Counted from the first letter of the stretch, positions 1 to 8,764 are shown. The stretch: DNA of 64,000 nucleotides from an archaeon (GCA_029850555.1 JARCRS010000031.1:85833-149832); one strand, 5' to 3'. The notes: generated by a model not told the origin, from the sequence alone. Translations and numbers: made by a program.

Positions 1-39
1 TAAAAGTATGGCAACTCTTTCGATTGCAACTGACGATAT

Positions 40-2931
40 TTGCAGACTGGGGGCGACGATTTTCCTGGCAGTCGAGTCCCTATTCGTCAAAGAAGAGGTC
101 TGTTACCCTACATTATCTTGGCAATTGTCGTTATTTTAATTGCCTTCATCTCAGCGGATATCTGGCTTAATTGGACCATCAACGAATCAATGTACCAAAC
201 CAAAGCCGGTCTTGACTGGTTTGGAATAAATTTCTACGGAGGGCTTACATTCGTTGTTGCGGGTTTGCTTGCTCTTCTATTCGTGAACCCTATACCGAGG
301 AGAAGCGATATTTTCGAGGCGTTTAACGCGCTCATGGGTCTTCAGTATCGGAATCCGTACATGGGTCAGTATGGACAACAGACAAGAAGAATCAGACCCA
401 TGTATATCCGTCCTAGCAAAGCGCTTTGGGCGTTTTGGCAGGCGGTAAAATGGGTGATCCTTTTCGCTATTTTTTCTGCAAGCAATGGGTTTCCGGGTTT
501 GGGCAACCTTGCATTTGTTGTTGATATGGCCTCTCGCGGCTTTGGTAGTTGGTCTCTTGTTCCTAGGATTTTCGGGCTGCCGCTTTATCCGGGGAGCGGT
601 CAGGAGGTAATTAACCTCATCCCTACGATGGAACTCCAATATTTCATAATTGTTTACATCGGAACTGTCGTGGCGATTGTTCTTGCCTTAAGATTCTTTT
701 TGAAATTCGTACGAGATATCGTGATTCGTGCCGGTGATAAATGGATTAGGAATATCTTCGTTGCGCTTACTTCAATAATGTTTGCCGTTTTTCTCGAGGT
801 ACCCTACTGGGCGATGGATGTCAGGATTCCGTATGAGTGGGGTGCTGTCACAACAGTTATGGTCGCTTTCTTTGCTCTTGCAATCTTTTATCATGTTAAA
901 TCAACTCGAGAAACAATTCCTCTCGCACAAAGAAGAAGAGTTGGTGTAATTACCGCTGCAATAATTATCGGAGTCATCCTCCTGTTCAACATTGGTGCTT
1001 ACGCTTACTACTCGGTCAACTGGAACAACAATTGGGTAGCATACCAGTGGACTCCACTAACTTCTAAACAGGTTCAGGTAACACAATGGGCTGCAGGCAT
1101 TCAGAACATCAGTACATCTTCGATAACAAGCATTCCAAGTGGGAACATGTCGATGACTCTTTCTTTGATACGGCAATGGGACTCTAACGCTTCGGCCACA
1201 GAAAGCAAGAATGAGATAGGGGTCAACTATTTACAACTTACTTCAGCACCCCAAATATCTTTTGTAAATGGCCAAGAATACTGGGTAAATCCTACGACCT
1301 TTAATTATCCAGCAACTGATTGGGTTTCGATACATGAAATATACACCTACAGTTCGAAGATAATTGTCATGAACACGCACACTGGACAGTTTGTTCCAGT
1401 TACTCAAGCATTCAATCTAACAAGCCAGCCCCTCATGTTCTATGGTGAAGGATCTTCAACAGAAGACGGGTACTTGAATGATGTTTATGTTGGCCTTCAG
1501 AATATTCATGAAATAAATAATGTGAACTACACCGGCGCTCCAGATTATACTCTTTGCGGAGCCCAAAGAGGAATCTGGTTTCTCGCCCAGGGACAACTCG
1601 GTTTTGCTTTGTCCCCTCCACAAAATTGCATCAATATGCTCTATAATAGGGACGTTTTCAATCGCGTTCAAGGCATACTTATCAACGGACTACAGGAGGA
1701 TCCTTCTGCTTACATGGTAACTGATTCCGGACAACCGGGGGGAGGGAATGATCTTTTCTTTGCAGTTCAGGTATACATTGATTATCCTCTTCATTCTGCT
1801 TTTGCGTCTGGGAACGATTCAGCAGGATCGCCAGGCAGTTATCTCAGACTATTCGGGGTAGTACTTGTCAACGTCGCGAATGGCAACATGCAGGGATACT
1901 ATTTAGGGCACAATGACGGATTTCTAACCTCGTTTTATCACGAATATTATCCGACTTGGAAGGGAGCGCCGTCCTGGTTGCAACAGCAGCTTCGCTATCC
2001 CGAGGCGTTACTTGGGAATCAGCAGAACGTAGGCCAGTTGAGTGAGGACTTTATTTGGCATGTAAATCAAGCTAACACCTTCAGAAGTGGTTCTGATTTC
2101 TTCACTAGCCCCTCTGCTACCGAGGTTTTGTACATTCCGTTCGTTATAGGAAACAATGTTTCTTTTACAGCAGTCCAGCTTGTTCAATTCCAAGGTTCTC
2201 AAGGCTTGAACTTGGCTGGGATGTACGTTGCTTATGGCGGAGCTAGGTTGGGGCAGATCTACTTGTACGAGTCAAATTCGAGCACATTTTCGACGACTTT
2301 TCTCGGACCTGAGGCGGCTCTAAATGAATTCACTTCAGATTATATCACGAAAACAGCTCAAACACTAACTGGAGCGATCCCGGGCAACATATTGCTCTAT
2401 CCAGTAAACGGACACCTTTACTACTTTATTCCTGCCTATATCTATCCTCAGAGTGCAGGAACTGGAGTTGTCACAAAGAATCCGTTCATAGACGTAATCG
2501 ATGCTGAAAGTGCTAGTGCTTCAGTTAGGTTTGTCAACACATCATCATCGCTTGATGTCAACTACGGCTTTCAGGGAACCGCTATTCCTACGAATTCCAC
2601 GGCGAGGCTCTCGTATGTGAGTAGCCTCTTCACAGGACAGGGGATTAGTTTAACGAATTCCACTGTCAACACAAACGCGATACCGATAACGCATCAATTT
2701 AATGGAACTGTTGTTCAATACACAGTAGACTCTCAAAACTCAAGTGCGACAAATTCTATCAATCGGTTCATATCTAGCCAAGTCAAAAACTCGACTGTCA
2801 CAAATGGAACTATCATAGATAACACAGTCTATTACTGGGTAGCTGCGCCCGGATTGATTGATTATGGATTCTTGGTTTCAAGATCAGGCGTCACCGAGCT
2901 CTACTACATTTCCGTCAATGTCGGTACATGA
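40..2931 (+). CDS. UPF0182 family large membrane protein
   Basis: A 963-residue protein of the UPF0182 (COG1615) family, whose molecular role is unknown. The N-terminal third carries about seven hydrophobic spans (near residues 22-42, 63-81, 130-147, 200-221, 237-255, 268-286 and 303-325). The remaining ~630 residues form a large hydrophilic domain rich in N-x-S/T sequons, probably outside the membrane. The length fits the family. The start is a TTG just after an in-frame stop, with no Shine-Dalgarno site. The stop overlaps the start of the next gene by 4 nt (ATGA), so the two are probably co-translated. Family assignment is by overall resemblance. Confidence 0.8.
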   Translation: MQTGGDDFPGSRVPIRQRRGLLPYIILAIVVILIAFISADIWLNWTINESMYQTKAGLDWFGINFYGGLTFVVAGLLALLFVNPIPRRSDIFEAFNALMGLQYRNPYMGQYGQQTRRIRPMYIRPSKALWAFWQAVKWVILFAIFSASNGFPGLGNLAFVVDMASRGFGSWSLVPRIFGLPLYPGSGQEVINLIPTMELQYFIIVYIGTVVAIVLALRFFLKFVRDIVIRAGDKWIRNIFVALTSIMFAVFLEVPYWAMDVRIPYEWGAVTTVMVAFFALAIFYHVKSTRETIPLAQRRRVGVITAAIIIGVILLFNIGAYAYYSVNWNNNWVAYQWTPLTSKQVQVTQWAAGIQNISTSSITSIPSGNMSMTLSLIRQWDSNASATESKNEIGVNYLQLTSAPQISFVNGQEYWVNPTTFNYPATDWVSIHEIYTYSSKIIVMNTHTGQFVPVTQAFNLTSQPLMFYGEGSSTEDGYLNDVYVGLQNIHEINNVNYTGAPDYTLCGAQRGIWFLAQGQLGFALSPPQNCINMLYNRDVFNRVQGILINGLQEDPSAYMVTDSGQPGGGNDLFFAVQVYIDYPLHSAFASGNDSAGSPGSYLRLFGVVLVNVANGNMQGYYLGHNDGFLTSFYHEYYPTWKGAPSWLQQQLRYPEALLGNQQNVGQLSEDFIWHVNQANTFRSGSDFFTSPSATEVLYIPFVIGNNVSFTAVQLVQFQGSQGLNLAGMYVAYGGARLGQIYLYESNSSTFSTTFLGPEAALNEFTSDYITKTAQTLTGAIPGNILLYPVNGHLYYFIPAYIYPQSAGTGVVTKNPFIDVIDAESASASVRFVNTSSSLDVNYGFQGTAIPTNSTARLSYVSSLFTGQGISLTNSTVNTNAIPITHQFNGTVVQYTVDSQNSSATNSINRFISSQVKNSTVTNGTIIDNTVYYWVAAPGLIDYGFLVSRSGVTELYYISVNVGT

Positions 2932-3239
2932 CTGATTACATTATGCCAATGACAAAAGTTGAAGACTTTCGCTCTTGGATTAGATCTATTGACAGAGGTC
3001 CCTATTACCTGGGAACCCGTAGATTGGAAAAGATCCCAAGTGGCAAAGTTCTGATAGATAGAAGAGCTTTCGAACTTGAAGAGGTTGAACAGATTGCTGA
3101 AATTTTCCTTTCAATGAAGCCCGTCTCTAAGACCAATGATGGGACCGGGATCTGGGAAAAGAATGGAACTTTAATGAAGGCTGTCCTATTGGGTGTCGTG
3201 GCCTTGCTAGTCATTGTAATCCTGATTGTGAGAAGATGA
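2928..3239 (+). CDS. small tail-anchored protein coupled to UPF0182
   Basis: A 103-residue protein not recognised by family. A soluble N-terminal part of ~80 residues is followed by one strongly hydrophobic C-terminal helix (about residues 82-101) ending in two arginines, the layout of a tail-anchored membrane protein with its bulk in the cytoplasm. The 4-nt ATGA overlap with the upstream UPF0182 gene argues for a shared transcript and perhaps a shared complex. pyrH follows after a 28-nt gap. Confidence 0.65.
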   Translation: MTDYIMPMTKVEDFRSWIRSIDRGPYYLGTRRLEKIPSGKVLIDRRAFELEEVEQIAEIFLSMKPVSKTNDGTGIWEKNGTLMKAVLLGVVALLVIVILIVRR

Positions 3240-3267
3240 TCTAGACAGAGGACAAAGAATCTGAAAG

Positions 3268-3972
3268 ATGACAAAGCGCCTATTTGTCCTAAAACTATCC
3301 GGAAGCTTGTTTTCTTCCTCTCAGTTTGAAGATGTAGTTAGGGCTATACTGAGCTCCTTAAAGCTGGAGCAAGATCTTTCGCTAATTCTCGTAGCCGGTG
3401 GCGGAGCTACCGCAAGAAAATACATTAAAGCAGGACTAGAGCTTGGACTGGATCAAACGACACTTGATGAGATTGGCATAGAATCTTCTCGGCTCAACGC
3501 CTCCTTGTTGATTGAAGCATTGTATCCTTTGGCTTCCAGAAAAGTCGCAGAAGATCTGTCGCAACTGATTGAACAATATGAGAAGATTTTGGTTACTGTT
3601 GATCAGAGGATCGTCGTCTGCGGTGGCCTCCATCCGGGCCAGAGCACAAACGCGGTCGCTGCTTTGATTTCTGAAAAAACAAAAGCGGAACTCTTGATCA
3701 ACGCGACTGACGTAGATGGGGTGTACAACAAGGATCCTGCCCGGTTTAGTGACGCAGTGAAGCTGTCAAGCGTGACGCCGAGCAAACTTTCCGAAATTCT
3801 TGGAACCGAATCGGTACAGGCAGGAACTTATGACCTAATGGATCCAATTGCGTTGAAGTTAATTACGAGATCAAGGATTCCGACAAAAATCGTCAAGTGC
3901 GAAAGCTCTTCACTTTCGAGCGTCATTCATGGCGAAAACGAAGGAACGACGATCGTCTTTGAACCCCGATGA
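3268..3972 (+). CDS. pyrH: uridylate (UMP) kinase
   Basis: Amino acid kinase family protein of 234 residues that phosphorylates UMP to UDP in pyrimidine nucleotide synthesis; the length fits archaeal UMP kinases (~225). Visible family signatures are the N-terminal KLSGSLF strand-turn, the glycine-rich VAGGGATARKY segment (about residues 45-55), the VVCGGLHPGQSTNA loop for UMP binding and the NATDVDGVYNKDP segment near residues 146-158. Start ATG. It follows the UPF0182 pair closely and may be in the same transcript. Confidence 0.9.
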   Translation: MTKRLFVLKLSGSLFSSSQFEDVVRAILSSLKLEQDLSLILVAGGGATARKYIKAGLELGLDQTTLDEIGIESSRLNASLLIEALYPLASRKVAEDLSQLIEQYEKILVTVDQRIVVCGGLHPGQSTNAVAALISEKTKAELLINATDVDGVYNKDPARFSDAVKLSSVTPSKLSEILGTESVQAGTYDLMDPIALKLITRSRIPTKIVKCESSSLSSVIHGENEGTTIVFEPR

Positions 3973-4061
3973 AGGAGGATGAAAGCTCCCGGCTTGCATC
4001 TTAACATTCAATACTTTTATCCCCTAGGAAGAATTGGTTTCCGCTGAAATAGCAACAACGA

Positions 4062-4233
4062 GGAGGGGTAGCGAAACTAAACTCTCCCTTCGAGATAGCG
4101 CCAAGCCTGGTCAAACGCGGCGGTCCTCTGATTCAGGAAAGGAAAAGAGGTGCCGAGACTCAAGATCCCCAGCGCTTGCAGAAGTGAAATCCGCTCCCTC
4201 AGGGGTTCATGGGTTCGAATCCCATCCCCTCCA
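4062..4233 (+). tRNA. tRNA-Leu, probable anticodon CAA, with three introns
   Basis: Acceptor strands GGAGGGG (4062-4068) and CCCCTCC (4226-4232) pair over 7 bp, followed by A73. The T arm is ATGGG-TTCGAAT-CCCAT and the variable arm has a CCC/GGG stem typical of type II tRNA-Leu. The D arm is interrupted: TAGCG occurs at 4069-4073 and again at 4096-4100, so a 27-nt intron can be removed there. GCGG (27-30) and TCCGC (39-43) form the anticodon stem only if an intron after position 30 and a second after position 37 are removed, leaving A-CTCAAG with anticodon CAA. A TTCAGG stretch near 4132 would give CAG as a weaker alternative. Confidence 0.8.
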
Positions 4234-4310
4234 TTCAAATCCAGGAGCTCTATACTGAATTATTTCACAACTGATAAATATGGCACAAGTCTATCCATAT
4301 GGTGATTTAA

Positions 4311-4607
4311 ATGGCAGATAGCGAAGAGAGAACGGTCGTCATTGACCGTCAGGGTAGGATGGTACTCCCATCACGCTTGCGAGAAAAGCTAGGAGTAAAA
4401 AAAGGGGGCAGATTGTCGATTAAATCGGAAGATTCACATAGAATTATCATTGAACAAAAGACGACAGAGGATCTGAAGGATAGGGTTCAGAATTGGGCAA
4501 AAATATCTTCGAGTGTGAGAGGACAAGTGGGATCAATCAGCGGAAAGAAGACCTACTTCAGCAAATGGATGAGCTCGGAGTATGCAAGAAGAAAGCTCGG
4601 GCTATGA
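4311..4607 (+). CDS. AbrB-type antitoxin (VapB-like)
   Basis: A 98-residue protein with an N-terminal SpoVT-AbrB swapped-hairpin domain; the stretch VVIDRQGRMVLPSRLREKLG (about residues 9-28) is the family's DNA-binding signature. The C-terminal half is charged and probably binds the partner toxin. It overlaps the following PIN-domain gene by 26 nt, the usual arrangement of a VapBC toxin-antitoxin pair in which the antitoxin comes first and represses its own promoter. Start ATG, inside the spacer after tRNA-Leu. Confidence 0.82.
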   Translation: MADSEERTVVIDRQGRMVLPSRLREKLGVKKGGRLSIKSEDSHRIIIEQKTTEDLKDRVQNWAKISSSVRGQVGSISGKKTYFSKWMSSEYARRKLGL

Positions 4608-5082
4608 AGGGGTCATAGACGTTGGCGTACTTGTGCCTTGCTGTTTCGAGAACCCTCTCAAGCAAGAAAGCGTCGATTTTTTGCAGGAAACTCTTCTTGA
4701 GAAGAGAAGGGTATTGCTCCCAGTCTCAGCGGTAATCGGGGCATATCACATAGCGACGAACTATCTAGGAGTTTCACGCGTTTCTGCAAAGACGGTGTTC
4801 GCCGAGCTTCTGAGAACTGGATCAAAAGCCCTGTATCAAGAGATCGGGTCAGACCTCGCCTCAAACGCTTTGGATTATGCCGCAACCTTGCGCGTTGATC
4901 CGTGGGATGGTTACGTGGTCGCGCTGGCAACAAAATTTGGAGCGAGTATGGTATTCTCTTTGGATCAAGAGCTTGGCGAGCATCTAAAGGAACAAAAGGA
5001 AGCGGGCCTTCCCGTTGTAGTTAATCCCTTTCGAGCCAAAAAAGTTCGTGAGTATCACAGATTTCTTGACAAGAATGCCTGA
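4582..5082 (+). CDS. PIN-domain ribonuclease toxin (VapC-like)
   Basis: A 166-residue PIN-domain protein, expected to act as a Mg-dependent RNase held inactive by the overlapping AbrB-type antitoxin. Acidic residues in family positions are Asp13 (VIDVGVLV) and those of the C-terminal WDGYVVALATKFGASMVF segment and following SLDQEL (about residues 107-130). The second conserved acid, normally a Glu near residue 45, is not obvious: the segment reads PVSAVIGAYHIA. The protein may therefore be weakly active or diverged. Context, not activity, supports the toxin call. Confidence 0.75.
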   Translation: MQEESSGYEGVIDVGVLVPCCFENPLKQESVDFLQETLLEKRRVLLPVSAVIGAYHIATNYLGVSRVSAKTVFAELLRTGSKALYQEIGSDLASNALDYAATLRVDPWDGYVVALATKFGASMVFSLDQELGEHLKEQKEAGLPVVVNPFRAKKVREYHRFLDKNA

Positions 5083-5581
5083 CCTTTAGTTAAATCAAAT
5101 GTAGCCTAATCACGCGATTTTCAATCCCATACTAGATTTGGATTCTATCCCCATCATCAGTATTACAGTTAAGCTATGCCAACGGACGCGACCTATGGTT
5201 AATCCAAGCTATTATCTACGAGGATACTCAAGACTGGTTGAATTCGTGGTCGTAAATTTCTTCGAATCCGCGCCAAACTGTGTAAGCGTCTGCTGGTTCT
5301 GATTACAGAGTGACTGTCTTCGAGCTCGAAGTGACAGAGTTGCTTTGCGAACGTCGTACTTATCGCGGGCCACTAAATCCCTCGATTTTCTGAGCGCATT
5401 TGCCAAACTCTAGTAAGTCAACTACTTGGAGATCAGGGCAATCTGGTTCGAGAATTGTTCTTTTGGAGAAAGAGAATATTTCGCTCGAAAGATTCGCTGA
5501 CATTTGGAATCGCCTGATTCCATCACGGCCGAAAAATTTTGCAGTAAATGAAACTGCAGTACAGATCTGCCATCCCTGACA
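5083..5581. other. intergenic stretch without a convincing gene
   Basis: About 500 bases between the PIN-domain gene and the KaiC-like operon. Short reading frames occur on both strands but none has a recognisable motif, good start context or a link to a neighbour. Only the promoter at its right end can be supported. Confidence 0.5.
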
Positions 5582-5589
5582 GTTATTTA
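5582..5589 (+). promoter_or_regulatory. TATA box of the KaiC-like operon
   Basis: The AT-rich octamer GTTATTTAA/TTATTTAA lies about 35-40 nt before the GTG start at 5622. This is the distance expected for an archaeal TATA box feeding a transcript with a leader of about ten bases. Confidence 0.45.
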
Positions 5590-5621
5590 ACCGACTTTCC
5601 GGTCAAATACTGAAGACGTTC

Positions 5622-5954
5622 GTGTCAATGCAGAAACTAGGTCCACCAGTTGGGAGTTTAAAGTGGGCTCAGCAAAATGCGGTCAAACAAGGACTCTCGA
5701 ACATACTCGGTCTGAGCGGAGCTGTATCAATAATAATCAACTTCAATCTCGATGCGTATGAAGATGATCCGGCCGCCCTTCACAAGCTGCTAGTGAGCGC
5801 GTTTAAGGACCATGCTGTAATTCTAGAAAAATCCATCATGAAGGAGTTTTATTCCCTCATCGGGGAGCCTTTCGAATCAGCCCTCGTTTTTGATTTTGCA
5901 ACCCAGTTGAATTCTGCAAAACAACTTTTTGAGGCGAAATTGGTGAAATCATAA
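5622..5954 (+). CDS. hypothetical protein, first gene of KaiC-like operon
   Basis: A 110-residue soluble protein without a recognised domain. The middle contains a hydrophobic strand (SGAVSIIINFNLDAYEDD, about residues 32-49) followed by helix-rich sequence with several acidic residues. GTG start at 5622; an ATG two codons on (5628) is an alternative. The next gene begins 1 nt after its stop, so it sits at the head of a four-gene operon with a winged-helix protein, a KaiC-like ATPase and a membrane protein, and probably serves the same signalling or regulatory process. Confidence 0.6.
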   Translation: MSMQKLGPPVGSLKWAQQNAVKQGLSNILGLSGAVSIIINFNLDAYEDDPAALHKLLVSAFKDHAVILEKSIMKEFYSLIGEPFESALVFDFATQLNSAKQLFEAKLVKS

Positions 5955-5955
5955 A

Positions 5956-6246
5956 ATGGCAACCGGGCAGGAAATTCTAAGTGTACTCATGGCAAATGAA
6001 ACAAGAGCAGACTTGGTTACTCTATTTCGAAAGAATCCTGGGCTCATGGATTCGCTAGAGGGAGTGGCTCGAAGAATCGGCCGAAGTCAATCAGCAATTC
6101 AAGATGATATTGCAGAATTGGTGAAACTCGGAGTTTTGCGATCTAGAAAATTAGGCACTCATGATGTCATTTCCATAGACAGTTTGAAAGACAAAGAGAT
6201 TCAAAATGAAGTGGGCTCATTTTTACAAAATTTGAAACCAGATTAA
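5956..6246 (+). CDS. winged helix-turn-helix protein (ArsR-like fold)
   Basis: A 96-residue protein with a predicted winged-helix fold: helices at about residues 5-12, 17-25 and 30-38, a recognition-like helix in RRIGRSQSAIQDDIAELVKLG (about residues 38-58) and a short wing near RSRKLGTHDVISID. Probably DNA-binding. Adjacent genes are 1 nt upstream and ~10 nt downstream, so it is co-transcribed with the KaiC-like ATPase and may regulate the operon or form the output of the system. No target is visible. Confidence 0.72.
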   Translation: MATGQEILSVLMANETRADLVTLFRKNPGLMDSLEGVARRIGRSQSAIQDDIAELVKLGVLRSRKLGTHDVISIDSLKDKEIQNEVGSFLQNLKPD

Positions 6247-6256
6247 GATTGAGAGT

Positions 6257-7042
6257 TTGATAGATATGCCAAGAATAAGAACAGGAATCCCAGAGTTTGA
6301 CGAAATGCTACGAGGTGGCTTTATGCCTACCGATGCCGTAATGATCGCAGGAAGCGCAGGCAGTGGTAAGACAACTTTGGCCCTCCAGTACATAGTGAAC
6401 GGGATCACGAAGTTTGGGGAAAACGGGATATACCTCTCGTTTGAGCAAATGCCAGATCAAATTTACAGAGATGCCTCAAGTTTTGGCTGGGATCTAAAGA
6501 AACTGGAACAGGAAGGGAAATTCAGGTTAGTTCTAACCTCTCCGAACATCCTCTTCGGGGAAGGAGGAGAAAACTTACTGGACGAAATAATCAAGGAAAT
6601 TGGAGCAAAGAGAATTGCAATTGATTCCTTGAGCCACCTTAGCATGTATGTAAGCGAGGACAAACTGAGGCTTGAAGCTTATCGCCTTGTATGTTTCCTT
6701 AAAGCTAGAGGTCAAAGCTCTTTGTATCTCTGGGAGGCACCACAACTAGCTGGTACCTCATTTTCATTCACTGAGCTTGGCATGAGTTTCCTTGTGGATT
6801 CTATCGTCCACCTAAGAACTGTTGAAATCGAGTCAACGCTCAGGAAAGGTTTGGTGATTTTGAAAATGAGAGGAAGCGATCACGATAAACGGTTGAGGGA
6901 GTATGAGATAACTTCTATGGGAATGAAGGTCTTTGCTCCCTTCGACCAGTATCAGGGTCTCTTTACAGGATCACCGACCAAGGTGGCCTCAGAGAAATTC
7001 AAGGAAATGTTTTCCACAGTGGCGAAAGGAAACAAGAAGTAG
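6257..7042 (+). CDS. KaiC-like RecA-superfamily ATPase
   Basis: A single-domain KaiC/RadA-like ATPase of ~260 residues, a family common in archaea and linked to signal transduction, motility or type IV pili. Walker A is GSAGSGKTT (about residues 32-40); Walker B is the RIAIDSLSHL segment (about residues 119-128) with Asp as the magnesium ligand. The N-terminus ...GIPEFDEMLRGGFMP is the classic KaiC-family opening. Two starts fit, TTG 6257 and ATG 6266; the latter places the family motif nearer the N-terminus. It lies in an operon between a winged-helix protein and a membrane protein, a plausible cytoplasmic sensor module. Confidence 0.85.
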   Translation: MIDMPRIRTGIPEFDEMLRGGFMPTDAVMIAGSAGSGKTTLALQYIVNGITKFGENGIYLSFEQMPDQIYRDASSFGWDLKKLEQEGKFRLVLTSPNILFGEGGENLLDEIIKEIGAKRIAIDSLSHLSMYVSEDKLRLEAYRLVCFLKARGQSSLYLWEAPQLAGTSFSFTELGMSFLVDSIVHLRTVEIESTLRKGLVILKMRGSDHDKRLREYEITSMGMKVFAPFDQYQGLFTGSPTKVASEKFKEMFSTVAKGNKK

Positions 7043-7051
7043 GGAAAAATT

Positions 7052-7444
7052 ATGGACGCTTTCTGGGTCTCGATTGGCGCGGTTGGGGTATATGCCATAG
7101 TATTGGTGTCTTTCTCCTTGTCAATATTGGCTGTATTCTTTGCCTTCCGTTTATCTCGCATCACGGGTCTATTTGGAGCATGGACACTCCTTATTTGGGG
7201 ACTATCCTTAATGGGATTTGAAGACTTTGCTTCTTTCGGCTCTGTGATATTTCTCGGTTATAATAGAGTAGAAAACGTAGTTGCGACATTCAGTCTAGCT
7301 AGCTTCCTTTTTGAGGCCTTGATTTTGATCGCCCCGCCAGCCTTCTTCTTTGGCGCCATGTACAAGCTTCATGGTATGTTCAAGTCGCAGAAAGAAAAGC
7401 AAGCTGTACCGATCAGGTTTGAGAATCCTCCGCTCGCCGAATGA
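7052..7444 (+). CDS. multi-span membrane protein of KaiC-like operon
   Basis: A 130-residue protein with about three hydrophobic spans (roughly residues 6-30, 38-54 and 82-104) and a short charged C-terminus. No family recognised. Start ATG, 9 nt after the KaiC-like stop, so co-transcribed. The pairing of a soluble RecA-like ATPase with a small membrane protein suggests a membrane-coupled signalling function; this is inference from gene order only. Confidence 0.65.
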   Translation: MDAFWVSIGAVGVYAIVLVSFSLSILAVFFAFRLSRITGLFGAWTLLIWGLSLMGFEDFASFGSVIFLGYNRVENVVATFSLASFLFEALILIAPPAFFFGAMYKLHGMFKSQKEKQAVPIRFENPPLAE

Positions 7445-7737
7445 AAGTATCAAATCTGGCTGATTTGCTCTCTAACGATCCGTGATCGATTATCCAATAA
7501 TATTTGCTCGGCAAACTGATGCTTCCCCAGAGATCTTGTCTTACGAAGCTGAATCTTAGAGCTTTAGCCTGTGACAGTTTAGCTAAATCAACTGAAATCC
7601 AGAGAAAACATCGCATGTGCCCTAAATCTGTCCATTCCCGGACTCATACGGCTATTGTTTGACCGTGCCGTTCTAAACACTTGAACTACGTTTATATTGT
7701 AAAACAAATTTGGCTCACTACGTACATAATTTCGAAT

Positions 7738-7821
7738 ATAGCCATTGCTTGTACTATGCCTGAATTTAGTCCTGATTCCTTATTACAGAAAAAAACGGCG
7801 CATGACATACTATTTGTGAAT
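7738..7821 (-). repeat. ~85-nt dispersed repeat, copy 1
   Basis: Read on the minus strand, this 84-nt unit ends in AGTACAAGCAATGGCTAT and contains a run of seven T after GCGCCG. It aligns over nearly its whole length with 19688-19773 and follows directly on copy 2, so units abut in tandem. A partial further unit (7711-7737, matching the ATTCGAAATTAT start of the unit) lies beside it. Confidence 0.7.
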
Positions 7822-7894
7822 ATAGCCATTGTTTGTGCTAGGTCTTAATTCGCTCTTCTTTCATGGTCGTAAAAAAAATCTATCGCTCTCATAC
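7822..7894 (-). repeat. ~85-nt dispersed repeat, copy 2
   Basis: The second tandem unit, read on the minus strand. It shares GACCATGAAAGA, GAATTAA and the terminal CACAAACAATGGCTAT with the copy near 19.7 kb. The unit start is diverged, so the boundary at 7894 is approximate. Confidence 0.65.
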
Positions 7895-8021
7895 TTCCAG
7901 AGAAACAAAGAACCCCCAATCCCGTCAGACGTGCATTGATGCCTAACAGACAAAATTGAAGTCAAGAATCCATTCCGACCAATCAAAACAAAAAAACTAT
8001 AGGTTGAAATTTCCTACTGGT

Positions 8022-8636
8022 CTAAATTATGGACAATGCGGCGCTGAGAGCTCCATATTCAGCCTGGAGAGTATCATCGGCTCCTGATACGATTATGGTA
8101 TCTCTGTCTTTTGGCTTTGCTTGTCGTATTGTGATCCAGGGCTCAGAAGGACCGGTCCGTTCACAATCTTCGGATTCCGAAGGGACTCTGAAGTGGCCTT
8201 TTCTGTACAGGACTGTAAGAGCTCCGATTGCTCCAGATCTTACAGCGGCATCACGCTGCTCGATCCCCTTCCTAACCTTTGAAGATCTTCCTCGAACGAG
8301 TACCGCGAAGCACGCATCTCCTAGACCGAGTGATTCAGCAATTACCGGAGAGCGCCAAGGGAGTACTTTGGACACGGAGCGGAACTGCCTTAAACCAGAT
8401 CGACTCAAGCTGCACCCATCAGTTTCAATTCTGATTAAATCACTCTGTCTCAACCGTTTGATTAGAGTTCTAACTTCTCCCGGCCCTACGTCAAGAATTT
8501 GTCCGAGCTTGCCTCTACCAATGCTACCTTCCTCGCCGATGACAAGAAGAGCTTTCAGAACATGTGCTTGGCTAAAGCTCGCTTTTGGTCCTTTGTAATC
8601 ATAGGAGAGGACTCTCGAGAGACTCTGAAGGACCAT
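8022..8636 (-). CDS. DUF4443 winged-helix transcriptional regulator
   Basis: A 204-residue protein resembling archaeal DUF4443 regulators: an N-terminal winged-helix domain (about residues 20-80, with the helix pair GRGKLGQILDVGPGEVRTLI and a wing around RIETDGCSLS) followed by an alpha/beta C-terminal domain (about residues 95-200) that may bind a small ligand. Target genes are not evident; it is transcribed alone, convergent with the repeat-bearing spacer. The opposite strand is also open here but has no recognisable product. Confidence 0.75.
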   Translation of the reverse strand: MVLQSLSRVLSYDYKGPKASFSQAHVLKALLVIGEEGSIGRGKLGQILDVGPGEVRTLIKRLRQSDLIRIETDGCSLSRSGLRQFRSVSKVLPWRSPVIAESLGLGDACFAVLVRGRSSKVRKGIEQRDAAVRSGAIGALTVLYRKGHFRVPSESEDCERTGPSEPWITIRQAKPKDRDTIIVSGADDTLQAEYGALSAALSII

Positions 8637-8764
8637 TTATTCCTACCTTCGCGATTCTACTATTTCTCTTTTGACCTACCAGCCAACGGATCTTGATTGA
8701 AGAGCAGGAGAAAAGGATTTTAGAAAGATTGAGAATACCCTTCTTCGCTAGGGAGTAGAAATTC

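Larger units (their letters stand above)
7445..8021. other. long noncoding spacer containing tandem repeats
   Basis: About 575 bases without a supported gene, between the KaiC-like operon and a minus-strand DUF4443 gene. A TATA-like TTTATATT lies near 7691. The section 7711-7894 holds two full and one partial unit of an ~85-nt repeat also present near 19.7 kb. The rest shows no recognisable structure. Confidence 0.6.

Noticed and set aside
5212..5406. Minus-strand 64-codon frame in the 5.1-5.6 kb spacer
   Set aside because: No motif, no partner gene and a composition typical of chance open frames.
7711..7894. Tandem ~85-nt units as a CRISPR array
   Set aside because: The whole unit is repeated with divergence; there are no short identical repeats separated by unique spacers and no cas gene nearby.
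8029..8598. Plus-strand 189-codon gene opposite the DUF4443 regulator
   Set aside because: The minus strand encodes a recognisable winged-helix plus DUF4443 protein across the same bases; the plus-strand product has no motif.
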